From an uncultured Pelagibacteraceae bacterium (lineage in GTDB: Bacteria; Pseudomonadota; Alphaproteobacteria; Pelagibacterales; Pelagibacteraceae), in the NCBI GenBank assembly GCA_902594235.1, contig CACJLJ010000002.1, positions 248,001-312,000 on the forward strand: a stretch of 64,000 bases of DNA, in the 5' to 3' direction. Positions 52,169 to 60,648 of the stretch are shown here, in pieces (position 1 is the stretch's first letter; the number at the start of each line of letters is the position of its first letter). The translations under genes and the position numbers were made by a program. Under the pieces are notes generated by a model, which made no database searches, was not told where the DNA came from, and saw nothing but the letters and a program-made list of their open reading frames with translations.

Positions 52169-52510
52169 TCAAGCTATTGGTAATCCATCTTCAGATTTTT
52201 GGGAAGGATGAACTAATATAACTTTACCATCTTTATCTATTGAGCCTAAAATCAAAACCTGGGAAACTACACCAGCAATATTTTTTTCTGGAAAGTTACA
52301 TACCCCTATAACCTGTTTTCCTTTCAAATTATCTTCATTATAATAATGAGTGATTTGAGCAGATGATTGTCTTATTCCAATCTCTTTCCCAAAATCTACT
52401 TCAACTACTAAAGATGGTTTTCTAGCTTTTTCATTTTTTTTTACTGAAATCACTGTTCCTACTCGAATATCAACTTTATCAAAAATATCATATGTTATTT
52501 GTTCTTTCAT
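52169..52510 (-). CDS. csaA: CsaA-like tRNA-binding/chaperone protein
   Basis: A 113-residue single OB-fold tRNA-binding domain: DKVDIRVGTVISVKKNEKARKPSLVVEVDFG at the start, RQSSAQITHYYNEDNLKGKQVIGVCNFPEKNIAG and a C-terminal VLILGS..VILVHP. This is the CsaA family, dimeric proteins with secretion-related chaperone activity in Bacillus. It is the first gene of the acnA-lysE minus-strand run and shares a 29-base divergent gap with argE. Confidence 0.92.
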   Translation of the reverse strand: MKEQITYDIFDKVDIRVGTVISVKKNEKARKPSLVVEVDFGKEIGIRQSSAQITHYYNEDNLKGKQVIGVCNFPEKNIAGVVSQVLILGSIDKDGKVILVHPSQKSEDGLPIA

Positions 52511-52539
52511 AAAATCAGTATATATATTAGTTATTGAAG

Positions 52540-53730
52540 ATGAGTACAGAAATTAATTTAGAAAAATTATTCGATAATTCGATTAAAATTTTAACTGATT
52601 TAATTGGTTTTAGAACTATCTCTGGAGAAGATAATAATAATCTAATAAATTATTGTGAGGAATATTTACATAAATTAGGGGCTACATCTTTTAAAACATT
52701 TGATGATGAAAAAAAAAGAGTAAATCTTTTTGCAACTATTAAAGCAAAAAAACCAAATGGTATAAAACCAATAATTTTATCAGGTCACACTGATACAGTT
52801 CCTGTTTCAAAAAGTTGGACTACTGACCCCTTTAAAGCAACTATCAAAGGAGATAAACTTTATGGTAGAGGGTCATGTGATATGAAAGGGTTTATTGCAT
52901 GTGCATTGGCTTTTGCTCCAATTTATTCACAAACTAACTTAAATAGAGATATTCACTTTTCATTTACTTTTGATGAAGAAACTGCCTGTTTAGGTGCACC
53001 CATTCTCATCAAAGAATTGAAAAAAAGAAATATTAAAGAGGGAATTTGTATAGTTGGTGAACCAACCAAAATGAAAATTATTGATGCTCATAAAGGTTGT
53101 TATGAATACACAACTTATTTTGAAGGCTTAGCAGGACATAGCTCAATGCCACACAAAGGTGTAAGTGCAGTTGAATTTGCAACAAGATATGCAAATAAAT
53201 TAATTGAACTGAGAGAAGAATTGAAAAAAAGAGTTCCTAAAGACTCTATTTTTGATCCACCATTTTCAACTTTACAAGTTGGAGGAATATTTGGTGGGAT
53301 TGCTCATAATGTAATTGCAGACAAATGTCATGTAAATTGGGAAACAAGACCTGTAGTAAAAGAAGATGGAATATTTTTAAACAATGAAATTGATAAATAT
53401 TCTAATGAAATTCTTTTACCAGAGATGAAAAAAATATTTCCTCAATCTAATATAAGAAAAGAAATCATTGGAGAGGTAATAGGATTTGATCGTGTAGAAA
53501 AATCTGATGCATGTGAATTAGTTTCAAGTTTAACAGGCGATAACTCAAGAGAAGTAGTTTCATTTGGAACAGAGGCAGGTTTATTTCAAGAAATAGGAAT
53601 TAGCACTGTTGTGTGTGGTCCTGGTTCAATCGAACAAGCACATAAAGTTGATGAGTTTATTGAATTGAGTGAAATTAAAAAATGTTTAAATTTTTTGAAC
53701 GGTATAAAATCTAAATCTGCAGTAAATTAA
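52540..53730 (+). CDS. argE: Acetylornithine deacetylase-like M20 peptidase (ArgE)
   Basis: From the ATG at 52540 the protein is about 396 residues (a TTG two codons earlier is less likely). M20 family motifs with the di-zinc ligands are SGHTDTVP (near residue 83), GRGSCDMKG (near 109), DEETACLGA (the Glu pair near 146), GEPT near 172 and the C-terminal FGTEAGLFQ. The dimerisation domain is CYEYTTYFEGLAGHSSMPHKG. It most likely removes acetate from N-acetylornithine in arginine synthesis; related M20 enzymes hydrolyse other N-acyl amino acids. It overlaps the convergent aldehyde dehydrogenase by four bases. Confidence 0.87.
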   Translation: MSTEINLEKLFDNSIKILTDLIGFRTISGEDNNNLINYCEEYLHKLGATSFKTFDDEKKRVNLFATIKAKKPNGIKPIILSGHTDTVPVSKSWTTDPFKATIKGDKLYGRGSCDMKGFIACALAFAPIYSQTNLNRDIHFSFTFDEETACLGAPILIKELKKRNIKEGICIVGEPTKMKIIDAHKGCYEYTTYFEGLAGHSSMPHKGVSAVEFATRYANKLIELREELKKRVPKDSIFDPPFSTLQVGGIFGGIAHNVIADKCHVNWETRPVVKEDGIFLNNEIDKYSNEILLPEMKKIFPQSNIRKEIIGEVIGFDRVEKSDACELVSSLTGDNSREVVSFGTEAGLFQEIGISTVVCGPGSIEQAHKVDEFIELSEIKKCLNFLNGIKSKSAVN

Positions 53731-55163
53731 TTTGTCCAACCACCTACAGATTTCACTTCTAGAAATTCTTCAAGACCATGTTCTCCAGCCTCTCTACCAA
53801 TTCCAGAATGTTTGAATCCACCAAATGGTGCATCAACTGCTATACCAGCTCCATTTACATCAACCATTCCTGATCTTAATTTTCTTGCAACTCTTTTAAC
53901 CTTCTCTTTATCTTGAGTTTGAATATAATTCGTTAATCCATAAGGTGTATCATTAGCAATTTGAATTGCTTCTTCTTCATTTTCAAAAGGCATAACAGAT
54001 AAAACAGGTCCAAAAATTTCAGTTCTTGCAATTTCCATATTATTATTCACATCAGCAAAAACTGTTGGTTTAACAAAATAACCTTTTTGTAAACCTTCTG
54101 GCTTACCAGGGCCTCCGGCAACTAATTTTGCGCCTTCATCAATACCCTTTTTAATTAAAGTTTGAATTTTATTATACTGAGTTTCAGAAATCACAGGACC
54201 AATATGTTCTCCTTCTTTTTTGGGGTCACCAACTTCAAATTTTTCTGTATATTTTTTTAATCTTTCTACAGCTTCATTGTACATAGATTTTTCAACAAGC
54301 ATTCTAGTAGGAGCATTGCATGATTGACCTGAATTTCTAAAACATCTTAAAGCACCTCGCTCTATAGCATCAGGATCTGCATCTTTAAAAATAATATTAG
54401 CACCTTTACCACCTAGCTCCAAACTAACTCTTTTAAAATCTTTAGCAGCGTTTTGTGAAATAAGAGCTCCAGCACGTGTTGAGCCAGTAAATGAAATCAT
54501 ATTTATATCAGGATGACTTGTTAATGCGTCTCCAGTAGTAGCACCGTCTCCATTAATTAAATTAAATACTCCTGAAGGGAAACCTGTTTCATCAATTAAT
54601 TCTGCTAAAATCATTGATGACAAAGGTGCAAGCTCTGATGGTTTTAAAACCATTGTACATCCAGACGCTATTGCTGGCATCACTTTTAAACAAACTTGAT
54701 TCATAGGCCAATTCCAAGGTGTTATTAAAGCACAAACACCCTTTGGTTCATAAATAAGTCTCTGATTAGGAGCGTGATCTCCTAATGGTTTTTCAAACTC
54801 AAAATTCTTTAAGTACCTGATAAATGACTTAAGGTGAGCCGCGCCGGTCCCCGCTTGAAGTTTTGTTGCAAAATCTTTTGGGGCTCCCATTTCAGTTGTA
54901 ATTGCTTCAGCAATATCTGCCCATCGTTTTTTATAATTTTCATAAAGTTTTTCTAGAAGTTTTATTCTCTCATCTTTTGATGAAAATGCCCAAGAGCTAT
55001 AAGCTTTTTTTGCAGCGCTGACAGCATGGTTAACATCTTCTTTGTTACCTAAAGATATTACTGCACAATTTTCTTCAGTTGCAGGATTTATTACTTTGAT
55101 TTCTTCTTTACTTTTTGGTGTTACCCATTTTCCATCAATATAAAAATTTTTTTTATTTTCCAT
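53727..55163 (-). CDS. NAD(P)-dependent aldehyde dehydrogenase
   Basis: A 478-residue ALDH. Key motifs are the cofactor region LITPWNWPMNQ, FTGSTRAG, the general-base Glu in SLELGGKGANIIF, and the catalytic Cys in NSGQSCNAPTRML (about residue 285). FGPVLSVMPFENEEEA and PFGGFKHSGIGREAGEHGLEEFLEVKS complete the fold. The substrate is not defined; it lies 20 bases after a ureohydrolase gene, so an amino- or guanidino-aldehyde is plausible. The gene overlaps the convergent argE by four bases. Confidence 0.93.
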   Translation of the reverse strand: MENKKNFYIDGKWVTPKSKEEIKVINPATEENCAVISLGNKEDVNHAVSAAKKAYSSWAFSSKDERIKLLEKLYENYKKRWADIAEAITTEMGAPKDFATKLQAGTGAAHLKSFIRYLKNFEFEKPLGDHAPNQRLIYEPKGVCALITPWNWPMNQVCLKVMPAIASGCTMVLKPSELAPLSSMILAELIDETGFPSGVFNLINGDGATTGDALTSHPDINMISFTGSTRAGALISQNAAKDFKRVSLELGGKGANIIFKDADPDAIERGALRCFRNSGQSCNAPTRMLVEKSMYNEAVERLKKYTEKFEVGDPKKEGEHIGPVISETQYNKIQTLIKKGIDEGAKLVAGGPGKPEGLQKGYFVKPTVFADVNNNMEIARTEIFGPVLSVMPFENEEEAIQIANDTPYGLTNYIQTQDKEKVKRVARKLRSGMVDVNGAGIAVDAPFGGFKHSGIGREAGEHGLEEFLEVKSVGGWTN

Positions 55164-55183
55164 AGCAGACTCCTATCCTTTCT

Positions 55184-56143
55184 TCATTTTTTTGCAAACA
55201 AATTAGTTATCTCATAAACTATAGTTGCGGCTGCTAAAGAAGTTACTTCTGCATGATCATAAGCTGGCGACACTTCAACTACATCTGCTGAGATTAAATT
55301 CATTCCAGATAAACCTCGAATTACATTAACCATTTCTCTTGTGGTCATTCCTGCTATTTCTGGTGTGCCTGTTCCAGGTGCAAAAGCAGGATCTAATACA
55401 TCTATATCAATTGATAAATACAAAGGGTTGTTACCAACTCTTTTCCGAATTCTTTCGGCAATCTTATCTGTGCCCTCTGTCTGAAATTCATCACAATGAA
55501 TTATCTTAAATCCAAAACTTTCATCATTTTTAATATCATTTCGACTATACAAAGGTCCTCTGATTCCTACATGCATAGAGGCATCATCTAAAAATAAATT
55601 TTCTTCCCTAGCTCGTCTAAAAGGAGTTCCATGAGTATATGGTGCACCAAAATAAGTATCCCATGTATCCAAATGTGCATCAAAATGAACTAAAGCAACA
55701 GGGCCCTTATTAATTTTATTAACTGCTTTTAATAAAGGAAATGCTATTGTGTGGTCTCCACCTAAACTTATTATGCCTCCAGTTTTTTTTAGTAAATCAG
55801 TTGCTCCATCCTCAATTTGTTTGATTGCTTCGTTAATATTAAAAGGATTGCATGCAATATCTCCAGCATCAGCAACTTGTTGGACTTTAAAAGGCTCTAC
55901 ATCATAGCTTGGATGATAATTTGTTCTTAAATGTCTTGATGCTTGCCTTATACTTTGAGGACCAAATCTAGCCCCAGGTCGATAACTTGTTCCAGCATCA
56001 AATGGTATCCCCACAATAGCTACATCACAATATTCAACATCTCTTAATTCTGGTAATCTTGCAAAAGTGGACGGTCCAGCGAATCTAGGGACCTTAGTTC
56101 CACTTACTGGCTGAATAGGTTCTTTACTACTTTTTTTTTTCAT
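55184..56143 (-). CDS. speB: Agmatinase/ureohydrolase family protein (SpeB-like)
   Basis: From the ATG at 56141-56143 the protein is 319 residues (a longer frame adds nine hydrophobic residues). The binuclear Mn ligands are in GGDHTI (near residue 127), HFDAHLDTW (near 150) and SIDIDVLDPAFAPGTGTPE (near 230). Agmatinases cleave agmatine to putrescine and urea; relatives act on guanidinobutyrate or guanidinopropionate. The downstream aldehyde dehydrogenase suggests a guanidino-amine catabolic pair. Family certain, substrate uncertain. Confidence 0.9.
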   Translation of the reverse strand: MKKKSSKEPIQPVSGTKVPRFAGPSTFARLPELRDVEYCDVAIVGIPFDAGTSYRPGARFGPQSIRQASRHLRTNYHPSYDVEPFKVQQVADAGDIACNPFNINEAIKQIEDGATDLLKKTGGIISLGGDHTIAFPLLKAVNKINKGPVALVHFDAHLDTWDTYFGAPYTHGTPFRRAREENLFLDDASMHVGIRGPLYSRNDIKNDESFGFKIIHCDEFQTEGTDKIAERIRKRVGNNPLYLSIDIDVLDPAFAPGTGTPEIAGMTTREMVNVIRGLSGMNLISADVVEVSPAYDHAEVTSLAAATIVYEITNLFAKK

Positions 56144-56197
56144 TATAAAAAGTCTATCACATTCTAACAATTTGGAATATCTTCAATAATACTAATT

Positions 56198-56920
56198 ATG
56201 AAATTATTTAAGTTAATTTTATTATGTTTATTTTTATTTTCTAATGCTTATGCAAATACAATTTATGAATTGATAAAAATACCTCATCTTGAAATTTATA
56301 ATATTAAAACTGATAATAAGTTGAGATATTTATATGCTAAACAACCTTTTACAATTGGATTAGATAATAATATCAATTGTTTTAATTCATCAAAAAAAGA
56401 TTTAGAAAAAAAATACGTAATTATAGAAAAAAACCTAAGAAGATATTCAAAAGATTTTCTTAAAAAAATAAATCTAAAATATATTGTTCTATGTGAAGAT
56501 TTATCAATTTCAGGAATTGGTACAGCAGGTATTCCAGATAATATAATGAAAACTTTGATTGTAGATATTAAATTTAATGAAAAATATTTTGAACGAGTAC
56601 TTCATCATGAAGTATTTCATATTATAAATGACACATATAAAGAAATATTTGACAAAAAAATATGGTCCTCATTTAATCCTTCGGGATTTAATTATGCTAA
56701 ATGCTCTACATGTACAAAAAAAATTGGTTTAGACACATATCAAAAAACTAATGGTTTCATTACAGAATATTCAAGATCTACTGCATCTGAAGATATGGCT
56801 GAAGTATTTTCTCATTTAATGTATGGAAATATACCAGATGAAATTGACCCTATTTTAAAAAAAAAAATAGAGTTTATTAGAAAAGGTATTTCAAAAATTG
56901 ATAAAAATTTTGTTTTATGA
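56198..56920 (+). CDS. Exported putative zinc metallopeptidase
   Basis: A 240-residue protein with a signal peptide (MKLFKLILLCLFLFSNAYA). The HEVFH metal motif is at residues 137-141, and a downstream ASEDMAEVF (about 196-204) offers the third, acidic ligand (Glu198 or Glu202), a layout seen in gluzincin-like putative zinc-binding peptidases. A Cys cluster (YAKCSTCTKK) lies between. It is probably periplasmic. It overlaps the cyclophilin gene by four bases (ATGA), suggesting envelope protein processing, but the substrate is unknown. Confidence 0.8.
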   Translation: MKLFKLILLCLFLFSNAYANTIYELIKIPHLEIYNIKTDNKLRYLYAKQPFTIGLDNNINCFNSSKKDLEKKYVIIEKNLRRYSKDFLKKINLKYIVLCEDLSISGIGTAGIPDNIMKTLIVDIKFNEKYFERVLHHEVFHIINDTYKEIFDKKIWSSFNPSGFNYAKCSTCTKKIGLDTYQKTNGFITEYSRSTASEDMAEVFSHLMYGNIPDEIDPILKKKIEFIRKGISKIDKNFVL

Positions 56921-57561
56921 TTGAGAAAATTAAAGCCTCAACATCAGAAAAAATTATATTTATTTTCATTTTAATTCTAGGTTTATTTTCACTAACTTCA
57001 TTTCTTCTTTTAAAAGATAGATGTTTATTTGTTAAAAATTATGATCCTGAAAAAATTAAATTCAAAGATCCAAGTAATATTGCAATTCTCAATGTTGGTT
57101 GTGGAAATGTGATTATAGAATTGTATCCAGAAATCTCCCCAAATGGAGTTGCAAGATTTAAAACTCTAATAAAATCAAAATCATATGATGATGTTGCTTT
57201 TCACAGAGTAATTAAAAATAAACTAGTTCAAGCTGGTGACTTAGAGTTTGGAAAAAAAGGTAATATTGATTACGGAAAAATTGGAACTGGAAAATCTGGC
57301 TTGGGTACTATCAAGTCTGAAATAGACAAAGAATTTGATTATTCAAAAGGAAGTGTAGGTTTAGCTAGAACTCAAAAATATAATACTGAGGATAGTCAAT
57401 TTTTTATTATTCTTCAGGATGAACCATTATATGAGGGTGAGTTTACTCCAATAGGAAAAGTAATATATGGAATAAAAGTTTTAGAAAAAATAAAATATTT
57501 AGATAAGTCCGAATATGTACTTAGACCTGATTTTATTAATTCATTAAGATTGTTTAATTAA
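56917..57561 (+). CDS. Membrane-anchored cyclophilin-type peptidyl-prolyl isomerase
   Basis: A 214-residue protein with an N-terminal anchor (IIFIFILILGLFSLTSFLLL, residues 13-32) and a cyclophilin domain from about residue 55. The active site is FHRVIKNKLVQAGD, with the catalytic Arg, and SQFFIILQDEPLYEGEFTPIGKV. The domain probably faces the periplasm. It catalyses cis-trans proline isomerisation in folding proteins. The 3' end overlaps the convergent fused dehydrogenase gene by eight bases. Confidence 0.9.
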   Translation: MIEKIKASTSEKIIFIFILILGLFSLTSFLLLKDRCLFVKNYDPEKIKFKDPSNIAILNVGCGNVIIELYPEISPNGVARFKTLIKSKSYDDVAFHRVIKNKLVQAGDLEFGKKGNIDYGKIGTGKSGLGTIKSEIDKEFDYSKGSVGLARTQKYNTEDSQFFIILQDEPLYEGEFTPIGKVIYGIKVLEKIKYLDKSEYVLRPDFINSLRLFN

Positions 57562-59776
57562 CTAAAGGCTTGCCTGTTGCAAGGGTATGTTTAATTCTAT
57601 CTTGGGTTTGTTTCATTTCAATTAATTTCATAAAGGCATCAAGTTCTAATTTAAATAAATCATCCTCTGACAAAGTTTTATCCATTGATGTATCTCCACC
57701 ACTAAGAACATGAGCTAGCTCTTTTGCAACTGTCATACCATGATCTAGAATAACTTTTTCATTGTAAAGTTTATCTAAAATTTTGTTCATCTCTCCAATA
57801 ACTGCCTTTCCAGGCAAATTAAATTTAAGTTCATCAGGAGCTTTAAAATTTTTGTTTTCATTTAATATTTTCTTTGAAACTTCCAATAAACTATTCCTAT
57901 TCATAATTTTTTTATTTTCAGGTAATAGATATTTTAATGGTTCTGCTTCAACTGGAGAAGTGGCTGTTCTTCCGTAACCAATAATATCAAATACTTTTAA
58001 TGGTGCATAATTTGGATCTTTTTTTGCTTCATCTGTATTAAGCCATCTTGCTAACATTTCTTTGCAACCTCCACCTGCAGGGATTAAACCAACAATGGTC
58101 TCAACAAGTCCAATTACTATATTTGTATGAGATGCCACAAAATTACTTTGAACTAAGACCTCAAACCCACCACCCAATGTCAGGCCAGATGGTGCAGATA
58201 TAACAGGATGTTTGGAATACTTAAGATGTTTACACGTTTCTTGAAAGTACTTAATAAACTTTTCAATTGATTTAAAGTCATTCTTGTCAGCAAATTGCAT
58301 TGTGTAGGTCAAATTTACCCCAGCTGAAAATTGCATACTTTCGTTAATTATTATTAAAGGTTTATCAGTAGCTTTCTTAAGTGCATCCATTGAGTCATAA
58401 TCTAAAGCATTAGCTTTAGTAGTAAACTCAACTATATTATAATCATTAAATCTATAGATTGATGCCGAACTGTTTCCATCAACGCTTAATGCTGTTTTTT
58501 TAACCTTACCTAAAGTTTCTATAGAAGTATATTTTTGTCTTACTCCATAGAAATTTTCATTTTTTGTTTCTGCTAAATTTTCTAAAAATTTATTACCTTT
58601 AAAATTGTCAACTCTCTCAAAAAAATTTTTTACCCCAATTTCTTCAAGCATCTCAAAAGGACCTTTGGCCCAATTAAAACCAAGCCTCATTGCTTCATCG
58701 ATGTCATTAAATTCTTTTGTAATTGCAGGAACTAATGAGGATGCATACTTGATAATTTTTTCTAAAACAGACCAGGCATATTCTCCATATTTATCACCCC
58801 TATTAATAAGACCCGTTAAATCAACTTTGTCAGATTTAATATCAATCTTCTTACTTGGAGAATAATCTCCAGTTTGAAGATTTATGGCTTCCATAATTTT
58901 TCCATTATCAGTCTTCTTCATTCTATAGAAACCACCTTTACCTTTTCTTCCTGTATAACCACTTTCAATCAGTTTTTTTACTAATGGAATTTCTTTTGCC
59001 ACTCCATGAAACTCATCAGACTCTGGAAGTTCTTTAATAAAACTTTTTAAAACATCGGCCATCAAATCAATTCCTATCAAATCATAAAGACCAAAAACTC
59101 CTGTTTTTGGAATACCCATTGGTCTTCCAAATATTGCATCAGCTTCCTCTACAGTAAGCTTCATCTTAAATGCTTCGGTCATTGCTATTTGCATAGCGTA
59201 TACACCTACTCTATTTCCTAAAAATCCAGGTGTATCATTACAAACAATTGCTCCTTTACCTAACTCAACTTCACAAAATTCTTTTAATTGATTTATTTTA
59301 TTTAAATCATTGTCCTCATTTTTTACAATTTCAAGAAGTCCCATGTATCTAACAGGGTTAAAAAAGTGGGTAATACAAAAATCTTTTTTTTGTTCTTTAT
59401 CCAAATTTTGGGACAATACTTTAATCGGAATAGATGATGTATTAGATGAAACTATTGCACCTTCTTTTCGACTTTCAAAAATTTTTTTATAAATTTGATG
59501 TTTAATATCAATTCTTTCAACAACTGCCTCGACAATCCAGTCTGCTTTTTCAACAGCTGAAAAATCATCATTAATATTTCCAACTTTGATATTATTTATT
59601 TTTGATTTATCTATTAATAATGGTGGTCTAGATTTATGAATTCTCTCTCTTGCATTTTCACTTATTTCAGTTTTTAAATCTAGCAATGTAACTGGAATAT
59701 CTGCATTACAAAGATGTGCTGCAATACCGCTTCCCATTGTACCTGAACCAATCACCACTACATTCTTAATTTTCAT
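57554..59776 (-). CDS. Fused 3-hydroxyacyl-CoA dehydrogenase/enoyl-CoA hydratase (FadN-type order)
   Basis: A 740-residue bifunctional fatty-acid oxidation enzyme. The N-terminal half is the NAD-dependent 3-hydroxyacyl-CoA dehydrogenase (VVIGSGTMGSGIAAHLC, SSNTSSIPI, ITHFFNPVRYM, then GFLGNRVGV). The C-terminal half is a crotonase fold (SAPSGLTLGGGFEVLVQS and IGLVETIVGLIPAGGG, which keep both expected Glu residues). This order is opposite to E. coli FadB and like Bacillus FadN. It follows the polyamine-type permease gene by 12 bases, an unusual operon partner. Physiological substrate unknown. Confidence 0.92.
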   Translation of the reverse strand: MKIKNVVVIGSGTMGSGIAAHLCNADIPVTLLDLKTEISENARERIHKSRPPLLIDKSKINNIKVGNINDDFSAVEKADWIVEAVVERIDIKHQIYKKIFESRKEGAIVSSNTSSIPIKVLSQNLDKEQKKDFCITHFFNPVRYMGLLEIVKNEDNDLNKINQLKEFCEVELGKGAIVCNDTPGFLGNRVGVYAMQIAMTEAFKMKLTVEEADAIFGRPMGIPKTGVFGLYDLIGIDLMADVLKSFIKELPESDEFHGVAKEIPLVKKLIESGYTGRKGKGGFYRMKKTDNGKIMEAINLQTGDYSPSKKIDIKSDKVDLTGLINRGDKYGEYAWSVLEKIIKYASSLVPAITKEFNDIDEAMRLGFNWAKGPFEMLEEIGVKNFFERVDNFKGNKFLENLAETKNENFYGVRQKYTSIETLGKVKKTALSVDGNSSASIYRFNDYNIVEFTTKANALDYDSMDALKKATDKPLIIINESMQFSAGVNLTYTMQFADKNDFKSIEKFIKYFQETCKHLKYSKHPVISAPSGLTLGGGFEVLVQSNFVASHTNIVIGLVETIVGLIPAGGGCKEMLARWLNTDEAKKDPNYAPLKVFDIIGYGRTATSPVEAEPLKYLLPENKKIMNRNSLLEVSKKILNENKNFKAPDELKFNLPGKAVIGEMNKILDKLYNEKVILDHGMTVAKELAHVLSGGDTSMDKTLSEDDLFKLELDAFMKLIEMKQTQDRIKHTLATGKPLVN

Positions 59777-59788
59777 GAAATAATTTTA

Positions 59789-60643
59789 TTATTGATTTAT
59801 TCCTCTGAGTCTTTCAGATCTTCTTCTTAAAAGTTCAGCAGTTACCAAAATTAGTGTTGATAAAATAATCAAACAAGTTGCTACAGCTAGAATGGTTGGA
59901 CTTAATTGTTCTCTTAAACCAGTCCACATTTGAATTGGAATGGTTGTATTTTCTAATCCAGCCAAAAATAAAACTACAACAACTTCATCAAATGATGTTA
60001 CAAATGCAAATAAACCTCCTGAGATAACTCCTGGTAAAATTAATGGTAGGGTTATTTTCATAAAAGTATTTACTGGATCACTTCCCAAGCTTGCGGCAGC
60101 TCTTGTAACACTATGATCAAATCCTGATAATGTAGCTGTAACAGTTATCACAACAAAAGGTGTTCCTAAAATAATGTGAGCTAAAACGATACCAGTATGG
60201 GTCGCTGCCAAACCAGCTTTTGCCATAAAGAAAAATATTGCAACACCAGAAATAATTAATGGCACAATCATTGGAGAAATTAAAACTGCCATGATCAAAC
60301 CTTTATAAGGCATATGCCTGCTACTCAATCCAAGAGCAGCAACTGTTCCAAGAATTACAGAGCCGATGGTAGCAAAAATTGCAATTATAAAACTATTTTT
60401 AGCAGCTAATCCCCATGGATTTTTAGTTCCATAGATCATGTCTTTATACCACCTTAAAGAAAAGGCATCTGGATCTAGACGCTTCATTCCATCAGAAAAA
60501 CTTAAAAATTCCTCTGCATTAAATGATAATGGGAAGATCACAAATAAAGGTGCAATTAGAAAAAAGAAAACAGCACCACAAATTGTTAGATAAATATAAT
60601 GCCAAATTCTATAATGAGGTTCGGTATATTTTGGTAAAGCCAT
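59789..60643 (-). CDS. potC: Polyamine-type ABC transporter permease (PotC-like)
   Basis: A 284-residue permease with six membrane spans and an EAA-like loop, VTRAAASLGSDPVNTFMKITLPLI near residue 175. The FVTSFDEVVVVLFLAG segment is characteristic of PotC-type permeases. It begins five bases after potB and ends 12 bases before the dehydrogenase fusion. The transporter probably imports spermidine, putrescine or a related polyamine; the specificity is inferred from the family and from PotA/PotD neighbours. Confidence 0.9.
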   Translation of the reverse strand: MALPKYTEPHYRIWHYIYLTICGAVFFFLIAPLFVIFPLSFNAEEFLSFSDGMKRLDPDAFSLRWYKDMIYGTKNPWGLAAKNSFIIAIFATIGSVILGTVAALGLSSRHMPYKGLIMAVLISPMIVPLIISGVAIFFFMAKAGLAATHTGIVLAHIILGTPFVVITVTATLSGFDHSVTRAAASLGSDPVNTFMKITLPLILPGVISGGLFAFVTSFDEVVVVLFLAGLENTTIPIQMWTGLREQLSPTILAVATCLIILSTLILVTAELLRRRSERLRGINQ

Positions 60644-60648
60644 CTTAA

